Shown: positions 1 to 7,996 of the stretch, one piece after another
How positions within the stretch are numbered: the stretch's first letter is position 1
Layout of the letters: the number at the start of each line of letters is the position of its first letter
Origin: an uncultured Spirochaetales bacterium
GTDB lineage: Bacteria; Spirochaetota; Spirochaetia; Sphaerochaetales; Sphaerochaetaceae
Length of the DNA stretch: 64,000 nucleotides
Assembly: GCA_949282255.1 (NCBI GenBank)
Contig: CASDPA010000001.1
Span: 230,896-294,895, forward strand
Direction of reading: 5' to 3'
Notes under the pieces: model-generated
Seen by the model: the letters and a program-made list of their open reading frames with translations, nothing else
Told to the model about the DNA's origin: nothing
The model's database searches: none
Made by a program: the position numbers and the translations under genes

Positions 1-872
1 CTGAGATCTTCAATGGAGTAGATGTCGTGGTGCGGTGCTGGGCTGATGGCGTCAAGTCCTTCAGGCACCATCCTCGTCTTCGATACATCCCCGATGATCT
101 TGCTGCCTGTAAGATGGCCGCCGATTCCCGGCTTTGCCCCTTGACCTATCTTTATTTCCACAGCGGAACCTGAATTCAGATATGTTTCATGAACGCCGAA
201 ACGTCCGGAAGCAACCTGCACGATCGTATTGTTTTTGAAATCATACAAATCCTCGTGCATTCCTCCTTCCCCGGTATTCCAATATGTTCCCAGATGTTTC
301 GAGGCAAGGGCAAGGGCCTTTTGGACATTAAGACTGACAGCGCCATAGCTCATTGCTGCGAACATTATCGGACTTTTCATTTCAAGATGGGGTGGAAGAT
401 TATCCACTATTTCACCATTTTCATCCCTGGTTATGCCTTTTGGCCTCCTGCCCAAGTAGGTTACTGTTTCCATAGGCTCCCTGAGCGGATCGATCGAAGG
501 ATTTGTTACCTGGCTTGCATTCAAAAGCAGCCTGTCGAAATATACCGGTATGCGTCCTTCTCCGCTTCCCATGCTGGAAAGGAGGACTCCTCCTGTTACA
601 GCCTGCAGACCGATTTCTTTTATTGCATCCATGTCGAAAACCTGGTTTTTGCGGAAGGTGTTTTCATTCTCGGTTATGAAAAGCACACCCATGGGGCATT
701 TTTCAACACATCTCTGGCAGTCTGTGCAAAGGGAATGGTTGAAAACCAGGCGCTTTTCCTCCTTGCTGCAGCTTATTGCCCCAAAGGAACACTCGGTGCA
801 GCATCTGAGACACAGGATGCAGCCGTCATACTTTCTGATCCTGAATTTTGCTGGAAGTCTGAAATCAGCCAT
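1..872 (-). CDS. Glutamate synthase, ferredoxin plus FMN-binding domain, partial (C-terminus outside window)
   Basis: This is the central, synthase part of an archaeal-type split glutamate synthase, which makes glutamate from 2-oxoglutarate and ammonia delivered by a separate amidotransferase subunit. The visible 290 codons begin MADFRLPAKFRIRKYDGC. Two cysteine clusters of 4Fe-4S type follow (CILCLRCCTEC near residue 17 and CTDCQRCVEKCP near residue 45). After about residue 110 comes the start of the FMN barrel (SPIMFAAMSYGAVS, YWNTGEGGMHEDLY, EIKIGQGAKPGIGGHL). The ATG overlaps the stop of the upstream amidotransferase gene by 8 bases, so the two are translationally coupled. The reading frame is open to the window edge. 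The expected GXGXG and FAD partners would lie beyond base 1. Confidence 0.93.
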   Translation of the reverse strand, partial: MADFRLPAKFRIRKYDGCILCLRCCTECSFGAISCSKEEKRLVFNHSLCTDCQRCVEKCPMGVLFITENENTFRKNQVFDMDAIKEIGLQAVTGGVLLSSMGSGEGRIPVYFDRLLLNASQVTNPSIDPLREPMETVTYLGRRPKGITRDENGEIVDNLPPHLEMKSPIMFAAMSYGAVSLNVQKALALASKHLGTYWNTGEGGMHEDLYDFKNNTIVQVASGRFGVHETYLNSGSAVEIKIGQGAKPGIGGHLTGSKIIGDVSKTRMVPEGLDAISPAPHHDIYSIEDL

Positions 873-1962
873 TTGTCGCCTCCCTGTTCAATCTTACGAT
901 TACCGGTTCTCCTCCTCTGGGAGCCCAAATGCGGTCCAGATCGGGCTCTATCGCCCTTATCGCGGCTTCTTCCGAACTGAAATATATGGTGTTTCCTTTT
1001 TCTGCTGCGACAAGGCTCCTGAGCTTGAGACGATCGTTTAATGCCATCATTCCTCCTTTGAAGCCTACAAGGATGGAAAACGGTCCTGTTATAAGGAACG
1101 AAGAATACATTTTTCTCAGGTATGCAAGTTTTTCAGCCTCTTTTTTCTCTTTCATTGCTATTGTGGACCAGAAGGGGGCTGCAATTACTGAGGCACATTC
1201 CTCTAGTGTGAGATGCTCTTTCCTTAAAAGCAAATCAAGGATATATGTTATGACTTCGGTGTCCGTAAGCAGGTTGCATGAATAGCCATACATCTCTACA
1301 GATCTGCGGTTTGCATCATAAGACGAAATTTCTCCATTATGAACGACGGACAGGTCTAAAAGTGCAAAAGGATGTGCTCCTCCCCACCAGCCTGGAGTGT
1401 TTGTCGGATATCTGCCATGGGCGGTCCATGCATAGCCTGAATATTCCTCAAGACGATAGAAATCAGCAACATCCTCAGGATATCCGACTGCTTTGAAAAC
1501 ACCCATGTCCTTTCCACAGGAAAAAACATACGAGCCTGTTATCGTATTGTTTATTCTGATCATGCACCTTGCCGTATACTCATCTTCGTCAAGACGGCTG
1601 TCCTGTATCTTATGGGGCAGGGGAAGGACAAAGTAACGCCATATGAGGGGCATGTCCGTTATCCCTTCTGTCTGCCTGACCGGGATTTTGGAAAGGTTGA
1701 TTATGTCAAAATGCCTGTCCAGGAATCTTTCCGTTTCCTCCCTGGATGATTGATTGTCGTAGAAGATATGTACCGCATAGTAATTCTTATATTGCGGGTA
1801 AATGCCGTAACCGGCGAAACCTCCGCCCAGTCCGTTTGATCTGTTATGCATCACTTTGATGCTTTTGGCGATCCTGTCTCCTGATACAGGAGATGCGTCC
1901 TTTGAAAAGATGCCGCATATCGCACAGCCTGAAGGAATCCTCACTTCCCCTTCCTTTCTCAT
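865..1962 (-). CDS. Class II glutamine amidotransferase subunit of split glutamate synthase
   Basis: This 365-residue protein matches the stand-alone glutaminase domain of archaeal-type glutamate synthase. It should hydrolyse glutamine and pass ammonia to the synthase subunit encoded next. The N-terminal stretch IPSGCAICGIFSKD holds the presumed nucleophile Cys13, so a 12-residue propeptide would be removed. RSNGLGGGFAGYGIYP near residue 42 and HNGEISSYDANRR near residue 208 are typical of the family. The start is the ATG 5-6 bases after AAGGAGG. It is the first gene of the minus-strand operon, preceded by its own promoter and a leader terminator that suggests attenuation. Confidence 0.93.
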   Translation of the reverse strand: MRKEGEVRIPSGCAICGIFSKDASPVSGDRIAKSIKVMHNRSNGLGGGFAGYGIYPQYKNYYAVHIFYDNQSSREETERFLDRHFDIINLSKIPVRQTEGITDMPLIWRYFVLPLPHKIQDSRLDEDEYTARCMIRINNTITGSYVFSCGKDMGVFKAVGYPEDVADFYRLEEYSGYAWTAHGRYPTNTPGWWGGAHPFALLDLSVVHNGEISSYDANRRSVEMYGYSCNLLTDTEVITYILDLLLRKEHLTLEECASVIAAPFWSTIAMKEKKEAEKLAYLRKMYSSFLITGPFSILVGFKGGMMALNDRLKLRSLVAAEKGNTIYFSSEEAAIRAIEPDLDRIWAPRGGEPVIVRLNREATNG

Positions 1963-1987
1963 GCATTCCTCCTTGGAAATAAAAAAA

Positions 1988-2031
1988 AGGCGTCCAGGGA
2001 GAGATGTCCTCTCCTTGAACGCCTTTGTTCA
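1988..2031 (-). promoter_or_regulatory. Leader attenuator of glutamate synthase operon (hexaloop hairpin overlapping intrinsic terminator)
   Basis: Read on minus, TGAAC-AAAGGC-GTTCA (2031-2016) forms a 5-bp hairpin with a hexaloop having A at position 1 and G at 4. Its 3' half overlaps the 5' arm of a 16-pair terminator (2024-1988, one C/A mismatch, 5-nt loop) followed by eight T at 1988-1981. The ribosome site of the amidotransferase gene comes right after. Forming the hexaloop hairpin would break the base of the terminator. The same design sits in the divergent glnA leader. Confidence 0.8.
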
Positions 2032-2038
2032 TGTTTCT

Positions 2039-2067
2039 GATTATTGGAAATAAGGAGTTTTTGTCAA
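2039..2067 (-). promoter_or_regulatory. Promoter of glutamate synthase operon
   Basis: On minus, TTGACA (2067-2062), a 17-nt spacer and ATAATC (2044-2039). Transcription should start near 2032, placing the hexaloop hairpin at the very 5' end of the RNA. Confidence 0.75.
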
Positions 2068-2103
2068 GGAGGAAAAAATTTTTACATTTGTTTATGTTTG
2101 GTA

Positions 2104-2133
2104 TTGACCAAAAAAAAAGTACGGTTTTATAAT
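2104..2133 (+). promoter_or_regulatory. Promoter of glnA-ANTAR-glnN operon
   Basis: TTGACC (2104-2109), an 18-nt A-rich spacer and a consensus TATAAT (2128-2133). Expected transcription start is near 2140, eight bases before the hexaloop hairpin. Confidence 0.85.
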
Positions 2134-2147
2134 CCGGGACAAGAAAA

Positions 2148-2196
2148 CAGCAAAGGCGCTGCAGATAAGGGCTATCTGCGGCGCTTTTCTTTTTTT
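2148..2196 (+). promoter_or_regulatory. Leader attenuator of glnA operon (hexaloop hairpin overlapping intrinsic terminator)
   Basis: CAGC-AAAGGC-GCTG (2148-2161) can form a hairpin with the same hexaloop as the divergent leader. The loop and 3' arm overlap the 5' arm of a 16-pair terminator (2152-2167 with 2173-2188, two G-U pairs, loop AGGGC) followed by a T-rich tract to 2196. The SD GGAGG of glnA begins at 2197, directly after the tract. A terminator ahead of the first gene means transcription must be antiterminated to reach it. The ANTAR gene downstream is the obvious candidate factor. Confidence 0.85.
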
Positions 2197-2206
2197 GGAG
2201 GTTCCC

Positions 2207-3517
2207 ATGTCTAAGGATTTATCGGATATCAAGGCAATGCTGGAGGATTACGAAATCAAATTCATACGTCTCGCTTTCTTCGATATCTTCGGACAACAGA
2301 AGAATATAGCCATCATGGCCGACCAGCTTGACCATGCTGTGGAATATGGGGTTTCCTTTGACGCTTCAGCCATAGGTGGTTTTATGAATGTTAATGAATC
2401 GGATCTGTTTCTTTTCCCTGATCTTGATACATTTTCCAGCCTTCCATGGAGACCGTCCCAGTCTGGGGTTGCAAGATTTTACTGTTATATAAAATATCCT
2501 GATGGACGTCCGTTTGAAGGAGATGGCAGGTATCTTTTGGCAACGATGGAAAAGAAGGCGAGAGCTGAAGGGTATTCGTTTCTCGTCGGGCCAGAATGCG
2601 AATTTTATCTTTTCGAGACGGACGATAAGGGCTTTCCGTCACGTATTCCGTTTGACCGGGCCGGATATTTCGACATGGCGCCTTTGGACAGGGGGGAAAA
2701 TGTGCGCAGGGAGATTTGCTTTGCTCTTGAGAATATGGGCATAAAGCCCGAACGCAGCCATCATGAGCATGGACCGGGACAGAATGAGATAGATTTCAGA
2801 TGTTCCTCACCGTTGAAGGCGGCAGATGATTTGATGTCTTTCAAAACAGCGGTTAAGGCGATTTCACAGGCTCATGGCCTTTTTGCCTCATTTCTTCCAA
2901 AACCGATAAAGGGGGCGAGTGGAAACGGCCTTCACATGAATCTTTCCCTGTTTGAGAGAGGGAATAATCTGTTTAAGGATTTTTCCTCTTCTCATGATAG
3001 CAAGGCTTCTTCGTTCTTATCAGGAGTCCTCAGAAGGGTTAAGGAGATATCCGCATTCTCCAATCCTCTTGCAAATTCGTATGAGAGGCTTGGTATGAAC
3101 GAGGCCCCATCGACTGTCAGCTGGAGCTGCCAGAACCGCTCCACTCTCATCCGTGTACCCTCTGCAAGGGATATGGACAGCCGGATGGAGGTCAGAAATC
3201 CGGATCCTGCGGCAAATCCCTATCTTTTGATTTCCCTTCTGCTTGCTGCGGGCTTTGAGGGAATATCCGATGGGCTTGAGCTTTCCTCTCCTTTCGAGGG
3301 TAATGCCTATGAGGTAAGAAAGGATGGTGTTGAGATGCTTCCCAAATCCCTTGAGGAGGCTGTTGCCATAGCAGGAGCAAGCAATTTTGTAAGTTCCGTG
3401 CTGCCTAAAAGGATTTTGGATTCATACCTTGAAGAAAAGAGGCTTGAAGCTGAAGCCTATGATAATGCAAAGGATTCGCATCAATTTGTGATGGATTCGT
3501 TTTTCGATTATGTCTGA
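2207..3517 (+). CDS. glnA: Glutamine synthetase, GSI-type (short form)
   Basis: The 436-residue enzyme joins ammonia and glutamate using ATP in the cytosol. GSI signatures are in order: FDIFGQQKNIAI near residue 24, the metal-site block GPECEFYLF near 125, HHEHGPGQNEIDF near 185, NGLHMNLSLF near 240, and the substrate/ATP block LGMNEAPSTVSWSCQNRS with RMEVRNPDPAANPYL near 330. The length and the lack of an adenylylation-tyrosine segment place it with the short, non-adenylylated GSI enzymes. The ATG at 2207 is chosen because GGAGG lies 5 bases upstream. It is followed by an ANTAR regulator and a second, unrelated-type glutamine synthetase in one operon. Because the operon has both types, this one may have a specialised or regulatory role. 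Confidence 0.92.
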   Translation: MSKDLSDIKAMLEDYEIKFIRLAFFDIFGQQKNIAIMADQLDHAVEYGVSFDASAIGGFMNVNESDLFLFPDLDTFSSLPWRPSQSGVARFYCYIKYPDGRPFEGDGRYLLATMEKKARAEGYSFLVGPECEFYLFETDDKGFPSRIPFDRAGYFDMAPLDRGENVRREICFALENMGIKPERSHHEHGPGQNEIDFRCSSPLKAADDLMSFKTAVKAISQAHGLFASFLPKPIKGASGNGLHMNLSLFERGNNLFKDFSSSHDSKASSFLSGVLRRVKEISAFSNPLANSYERLGMNEAPSTVSWSCQNRSTLIRVPSARDMDSRMEVRNPDPAANPYLLISLLLAAGFEGISDGLELSSPFEGNAYEVRKDGVEMLPKSLEEAVAIAGASNFVSSVLPKRILDSYLEEKRLEAEAYDNAKDSHQFVMDSFFDYV

Positions 3518-3540
3518 GGTCCTTGGACGGGAGGACGGCT

Positions 3541-4098
3541 ATGGAGAATATACTGCTGGTATGCCCTGTTTGCAGGCAAAGGGAGCTTGAGAAGCTTTTT
3601 GCCCCTTTGGGTGCGACCATCTTCATTGCCCATGGTGTTTGCGAGGCAAGAAAAAATTTATGTGACATGTCTTTTTCCCTTGTTGTGATCGAATCTCCTC
3701 TTGCTGATGGATCTGCCAGGGAATTGGCAGTTCAGGCTTCTGCTGATTCTTGCTCTGATGTCGTGCTTCTTTCTCCTCCTGTCCAGGTGGGACATTTTGT
3801 GCAGACCCTTGGAAAATATGGGATATATACGGTTTCAAAGAATATCGGAGAAGAGGATTTATGGTTCCTTATAAATGTATTGAAGACAGCAAGAGGCAGG
3901 CTTGCGGCTTTGGAAAAGAAGAATCTTAAGCTGATGAAGAGGTTATCCGATGAGCGTATGCTCACAAAAGCCAAGTGTGTCCTTGCAAAAGAGCAAGGAT
4001 TGACTGAAGAAGAGGCCCATCGCCTGATTGAGAAAAAGGCGATGGATGAAAGGATAAGCCTTTTGGATGCCGCAAGATATTTTATAAACGGATTTTGA
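3541..4098 (+). CDS. ANTAR-domain antitermination regulator with degenerate receiver domain
   Basis: This 185-residue protein has an N-terminal receiver-like fold (residues 1-115) and a C-terminal ANTAR RNA-binding domain (about 120-182; MTKAKCVLAKEQGLTEEEA and KAMDERISLLDAARYF match the family core). ANTAR proteins bind hexaloop hairpins in nascent RNA and prevent formation of an overlapping terminator. The receiver lacks the N-terminal acidic pair (ENILLVCPV) and has Glu in the phosphoacceptor position (LVVIESPLADGS), so control by phosphorylation is unlikely; a ligand or partner protein may switch it. The ATG at 3541 follows GGGAGG by 6 bases. It sits between two glutamine synthetase genes, and likely targets are the two hexaloop leaders at 1988-2031 and 2148-2196. 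Confidence 0.9.
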   Translation: MENILLVCPVCRQRELEKLFAPLGATIFIAHGVCEARKNLCDMSFSLVVIESPLADGSARELAVQASADSCSDVVLLSPPVQVGHFVQTLGKYGIYTVSKNIGEEDLWFLINVLKTARGRLAALEKKNLKLMKRLSDERMLTKAKCVLAKEQGLTEEEAHRLIEKKAMDERISLLDAARYFINGF

Positions 4099-4123
4099 AC
4101 TTATTTCATCTGGAGGGATGATC

Positions 4124-6202
4124 ATGGAAAATGTACCGGCTATGTTCGCAAGCATGGTTTTTGATGACCATGTGATGAGGCAGATGTTGCCTAAAGGTGT
4201 CTATCTTTCGCTTAAGAAGACCATGTCCGAAGCAAGTGCTCTTGATGAGGATGTGGCTGATGTGGTTGCGGCCGCTATGAAGGATTGGGCCGTATCAAAG
4301 GGTGCCACGCATTTCACTCATTGGTTCCAGCCCATGACAGGAGTGACGGCGGAAAAGCATGACAGTTTCCTTTCGCTTGATAAGAACGGTTCAGTGATAA
4401 TGGATTTTTCCGGCAAGGAACTTATCAAAGGGGAACCCGATGCATCCTCATTTCCATCCGGCGGCCTCAGGGCGACGTTTGAGGCTCGCGGTTATACGGC
4501 CTGGGATCCGACCAGCTATGCTTTCATCAAGGATGATACCCTCTGCATTCCCACGGCTTTCTGTTCTTATACTGGACAGATTCTCGATAAGAAAACCCCT
4601 TTATTGAGGAGTATGGATGCAATCAGCCGTCAAGCCGTCAGGGCGCTTGCTCTTTTTGGAAAGAATGTAAAAAGGGTAAGTGCGACGATAGGAGCGGAGC
4701 AGGAATACTTTCTGATCGATAAGAAGGACTATGCAAAAAGGCTGGATTTGAGGCTGACCGGCAGAACTGTCATAGGAGCCCCTGCTGCAAAGGGTCAGGA
4801 GAAGGAGGATCATTACTTCGGATCCATCCGTCCTCGGGTAAAGGCCTTCATGGCCGATCTCGATCAGGAGCTTTGGAAGCTTGGCATTCCTGCCAAGACG
4901 GAGCATAACGAAGTTGCCCCATGCCAGCATGAGATGGCCCCGATCTTCGATACGGCAAACAAGGCTACCGATGCCAACCAGCTTACCATGGAAGTTATGA
5001 AGAAAGTTGCGGAGCGTCATGGCTTTGCCTGTCTTTTGCATGAAAAGCCTTTCGATGGTATCAACGGATCGGGAAAACACAACAACTGGGCTCTTTCAAG
5101 CGATGAGGGTGAAAACCTCTTGGATCCTGGAAAAACTCCTGGAGAGAATGCGCAGTTTCTTCTTTTCTTAACTGCCATAATAGCCGCAGTGGATGAGTAT
5201 CAGGACCTTCTTAGGATAAGCGTTGCAAGTGCCGGAAACGATCATCGACTGGGAGCAAACGAGGCCCCTCCCGCCATCGTATCGATTTTTGTCGGGGAGG
5301 AGCTTGATGATGTGATCTCCTCGATAGTTGGGGATAAGACCGTTGCCACAGGAAAAACCTCGGGGCATATCGATATCGGAACAAGTGTTCTTCCAAAGCT
5401 GTCAAAGGACAATTCCGATAGAAACAGGACGAGCCCCTTTGCCTTCACCGGTAACAAGTTCGAGTTCCGCATGCCAGGATCCTCCTTCAACATTGCATGT
5501 ACGAATGTCATGTTGAATACTGCAGTGGCTGATTTTTTGGAGAGGTTCTGTACCGAGCTAGAAGAAGCTCACGATTTCAAACAGGCTTTGAACAAATTGG
5601 TTAAAAGGGAACTTATTGCCCACCGTCGAATTCTTTTCAACGGCAACGGTTATAGCAAAGAATGGGAGGAGGAAGCAGAGCGACGTGGACTTTCCAACTA
5701 TAAAAAGACTCCAGAGGCGCTCATCCATTATTGCGATGATAAGAATGTCGGGCTGTTCAAAAGGCATGGCGTTTATTCCAAGCAGGAAATGGAATCGAGG
5801 ATGGAGATAGGTCTGGAGGAATATCGCAAGGCCATACAGATCGAGGCTGCAGTGATGCTCGAGATGTTGAAAAGACAGATATTGCCCTCTGCCGTCGCAT
5901 TTTCCAAGGATGTTACGCTTTCAATCAGTGCCAAGGATTCCATCGGGATACCCGCAAACGGAGAAAGGAGTCTTTGTACAAAGCTTTCTTCCGATATCGA
6001 TTCTCTTTATGAGCGTATCGGTATTTTGGAAAAAGATCTTTCCGATGTCCCTTCGGGAATATATGAATCCGCCCGATGGTGTGCAGACAAGGTTGTTGCA
6101 AGCATGGAGGCATGCAGGGAAAAAGCCGACGATCTGGAAAGGATCGTGGATAAGTCATATTGGCCTGTTCCCACATATTCCGACATCCTTTTTTATGTTT
6201 GA
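4124..6202 (+). CDS. glnN: Glutamine synthetase type III
   Basis: The 692-residue protein has the size and motifs of GSIII. These include HFTHWFQPMTGVTAEKHDSF near residue 62, the GSIII block FPSGGLRATFEARGYTAWDP near 110, GAEQEYFLID near 190, AKTEHNEVAPCQHEMAPIF near 258, and GSGKHNNWALSSDEG near 310. It catalyses ATP-dependent glutamine formation. The ATG at 4124 is preferred over the ATG at 4118 because GGAGGG (4112-4117) abuts the earlier codon. It is the last gene of the glnA-ANTAR-glnN operon and so lies under the leader attenuator. Confidence 0.95.
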   Translation: MENVPAMFASMVFDDHVMRQMLPKGVYLSLKKTMSEASALDEDVADVVAAAMKDWAVSKGATHFTHWFQPMTGVTAEKHDSFLSLDKNGSVIMDFSGKELIKGEPDASSFPSGGLRATFEARGYTAWDPTSYAFIKDDTLCIPTAFCSYTGQILDKKTPLLRSMDAISRQAVRALALFGKNVKRVSATIGAEQEYFLIDKKDYAKRLDLRLTGRTVIGAPAAKGQEKEDHYFGSIRPRVKAFMADLDQELWKLGIPAKTEHNEVAPCQHEMAPIFDTANKATDANQLTMEVMKKVAERHGFACLLHEKPFDGINGSGKHNNWALSSDEGENLLDPGKTPGENAQFLLFLTAIIAAVDEYQDLLRISVASAGNDHRLGANEAPPAIVSIFVGEELDDVISSIVGDKTVATGKTSGHIDIGTSVLPKLSKDNSDRNRTSPFAFTGNKFEFRMPGSSFNIACTNVMLNTAVADFLERFCTELEEAHDFKQALNKLVKRELIAHRRILFNGNGYSKEWEEEAERRGLSNYKKTPEALIHYCDDKNVGLFKRHGVYSKQEMESRMEIGLEEYRKAIQIEAAVMLEMLKRQILPSAVAFSKDVTLSISAKDSIGIPANGERSLCTKLSSDIDSLYERIGILEKDLSDVPSGIYESARWCADKVVASMEACREKADDLERIVDKSYWPVPTYSDILFYV

Positions 6203-6220
6203 ATTCCTTTTCTTTTTTTT

Positions 6221-6250
6221 GGGGTCTGGAAGCTTTCCCGGCCCCTTTTC
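6221..6250 (+). terminator. Probable terminator after glnN
   Basis: GGGG (6221-6224) pairs with CCCC (6242-6245) around an inner GGAAGCTTTCC stem, followed by TTTTC. It is a short imperfect structure just past the glnN stop. Confidence 0.45.
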
Positions 6251-6306
6251 TCGTTCATGGATGGACACAATGCAAATTGCATAATATTTTTATCATGGGT
6301 GGTCGA

Positions 6307-6816
6307 ATGATGGAAATTGTACCGGCATATGGAAGGATTGAAGATTTGAGACCTCTTTTTTCAGAGTATACGCAGATGCTCGTAAAAGGGGATCCTGGAT
6401 TTTCCAAATATCTTGAGATGCAGGGATATGACGACGAGCTTTTGGATCCGGAGAAAAAATATGCCTTTTCCGATGGACGACTTTATCTTGCCTGTCAGGA
6501 TGATTCTGTTGCAGGATGCATAGCTTTGAAAAGGTTGGATGAAGAAAGTTGCGAGCTCAAGCGGCTATATGTCCGGCCTTCTTTCCGGGGCAGGGGTATT
6601 GCCAAGGCCTTATGCCTAAAAATTATTGCAGATGCACATGATATAGGTTATCGGTGCATGTATCTCGATACTCTTCCTTTCTTGCAGGAGGCCGTAAGTT
6701 TGTACAGGAAGCTGGGCTTTGAGGAAACGTCACAGTACAATGATAATCCCATCGTCGGTTCCATATTCATGAAAAAGATGCTTTCTGATATTTCTCACCA
6801 AGCAGTCTGTAAATGA
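6307..6816 (+). CDS. GNAT family N-acetyltransferase
   Basis: A GNAT fold acetyltransferase of about 169 residues. The acetyl-CoA pyrophosphate loop is visible as VRPSFRGRGIAKALC near residue 95, after the strand ESCELKRLYV. The C-terminal part has SLYRKLGFEETSQY, a typical final GNAT motif. The substrate is unknown. The start is uncertain among ATGs at 6295, 6307 and 6310: a GGGTGG precedes 6307, but a TAATAT box at 6282-6287 would make 6295 a leaderless start. Its 3' end overlaps the convergent AI-2E family gene by 50 bases. Confidence 0.82.
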   Translation: MMEIVPAYGRIEDLRPLFSEYTQMLVKGDPGFSKYLEMQGYDDELLDPEKKYAFSDGRLYLACQDDSVAGCIALKRLDEESCELKRLYVRPSFRGRGIAKALCLKIIADAHDIGYRCMYLDTLPFLQEAVSLYRKLGFEETSQYNDNPIVGSIFMKKMLSDISHQAVCK

Positions 6817-7876
6817 TCGTGCATACGGGTACAGCAAAAAGCATGCCCGCCAGTCCGAATATCGCACCTGAGATGGTGACAGCCAGAAATACGTATACGG
6901 AAGGAAGCCCAAGGGAAGATCCTACGACCCTTGGATAAATCAGATCTCCCTCAAGCTGCTGGAGCACGATGATAAAAATAAGGAAGAATATTCCTTTCAA
7001 TGGAGAGATCACTGCGATCATGAACGCACCTATGACTGCGCTCAGCAGTGCCCCGTATATGGGAATCAATGCGGCGACTCCTGTAAGTGCTCCTATCATT
7101 GGTGCGTAAGGAAGGCGGAATATGAGCATTCCGACAAAACATATGCTTCCAAGTATCATTGCCTCAAGGCATTGGGCTGTGATGTATTTTGCAAAGATTT
7201 CGTTGGATAGTCTTCCCAAATGGGCCACCTTTCCAATTGTGTCCTCCTTCATTGTCATTTCCATAAGTTTTTTGATATGGGAAAGTATCCTCTCTTTTCC
7301 GGCTGTGAAGTATATTCCGAAAACAAGTGAGATGAAAAAGGTTATTATCGACCTTATTGTCAGAAGCATGGCAGAAAGGGTGCGGGATATCAGGGAAGGA
7401 TATTCCCCTTTAAGCCAAATGGAGAATGTTTGCATCAGGTCAAGAAGATTGTCTTCAACCGATTTTACAGCCTGGAACAATACTGGATATTTTTCAAAAT
7501 GCTTCTCAAGAGCATTGTAGTCTTCAAGAAAACTTGTGATTGATGAGGCTAGGATGGCTGTGGCCTTGATGAATTCCGGTATGACAATGACTATTACAAG
7601 TATGAGGACGATAAAGATTGAAAAGATGCCCAGTGCTATTGCAAGAGGTCTGACAGCTTTTGCATGTATGTTTATCTTTTTCAGCAGCTTTTCAAATTTT
7701 GTTGCAACCATGTTGATGATGAAGGCTATGCATATTCCTGCCGCTATCGGTATGACCACACCGTTTTTGATTGTTTTCATGAAAGGCGCAAATAAATTGA
7801 AATTGGTGAGCATGACATAAAATGAAATCAATAGTATTCCCAATAGCAGGTACGAAAGGAAGTTTTTTCTGGTCAT
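6767..7876 (-). CDS. AI-2E family (UPF0118/PerM) membrane transporter
   Basis: This 369-residue integral membrane protein has about eight hydrophobic helices: one near residue 10, a pair at about 35-95, and five from about 180 onward. The family arrangement is clear, with a conserved GALTGVAALIPIYGALLSA block near 275 and LEGDLIYPRVVGSSLGLPS near 318. Family members are proposed exporters of small molecules, including AI-2 and polyamines in some species, so the substrate here is open. The ATG at 7876 is chosen because a TTGCAT-17-TACATT promoter ends six bases before it and no SD is present. The mRNA should be leaderless. Confidence 0.88.
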   Translation of the reverse strand: MTRKNFLSYLLLGILLISFYVMLTNFNLFAPFMKTIKNGVVIPIAAGICIAFIINMVATKFEKLLKKINIHAKAVRPLAIALGIFSIFIVLILVIVIVIPEFIKATAILASSITSFLEDYNALEKHFEKYPVLFQAVKSVEDNLLDLMQTFSIWLKGEYPSLISRTLSAMLLTIRSIITFFISLVFGIYFTAGKERILSHIKKLMEMTMKEDTIGKVAHLGRLSNEIFAKYITAQCLEAMILGSICFVGMLIFRLPYAPMIGALTGVAALIPIYGALLSAVIGAFMIAVISPLKGIFFLIFIIVLQQLEGDLIYPRVVGSSLGLPSVYVFLAVTISGAIFGLAGMLFAVPVCTIIYRLLGEKYQKASFS

Positions 7877-7882
7877 ATCAGA

Positions 7883-7911
7883 AATGTACAAAAAAAGATT
7901 TTTGTATGCAA
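7883..7911 (-). promoter_or_regulatory. Promoter giving leaderless AI-2E transporter mRNA
   Basis: On minus, TTGCAT (7911-7906), 17-nt spacer, TACATT (7888-7883), then six bases to the ATG at 7876. Confidence 0.6.
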
Positions 7912-7960
7912 TCCTTCAGCTTTTGACTTACTGTCGTCTCATCTTTTTGGTTCTGCGATA

Positions 7961-7990
7961 TTGTGATTAGTACGGTTTCGTTTTTATAAT
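7961..7990 (+). promoter_or_regulatory. Promoter giving leaderless sdaA mRNA
   Basis: TTGTGA (7961-7966), 18-nt spacer and consensus TATAAT (7985-7990). The ATG of the serine dehydratase gene begins at 7997, six bases later, where transcription is expected to start. No SD is present. Confidence 0.75.
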
Positions 7991-7996
7991 ATTGTC

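Noticed and set aside
189..980. Plus-strand frame opposite the glutamate synthase gene
   Set aside because: It is antisense to a clear coding sequence with ferredoxin and FMN motifs and has no motif of its own.
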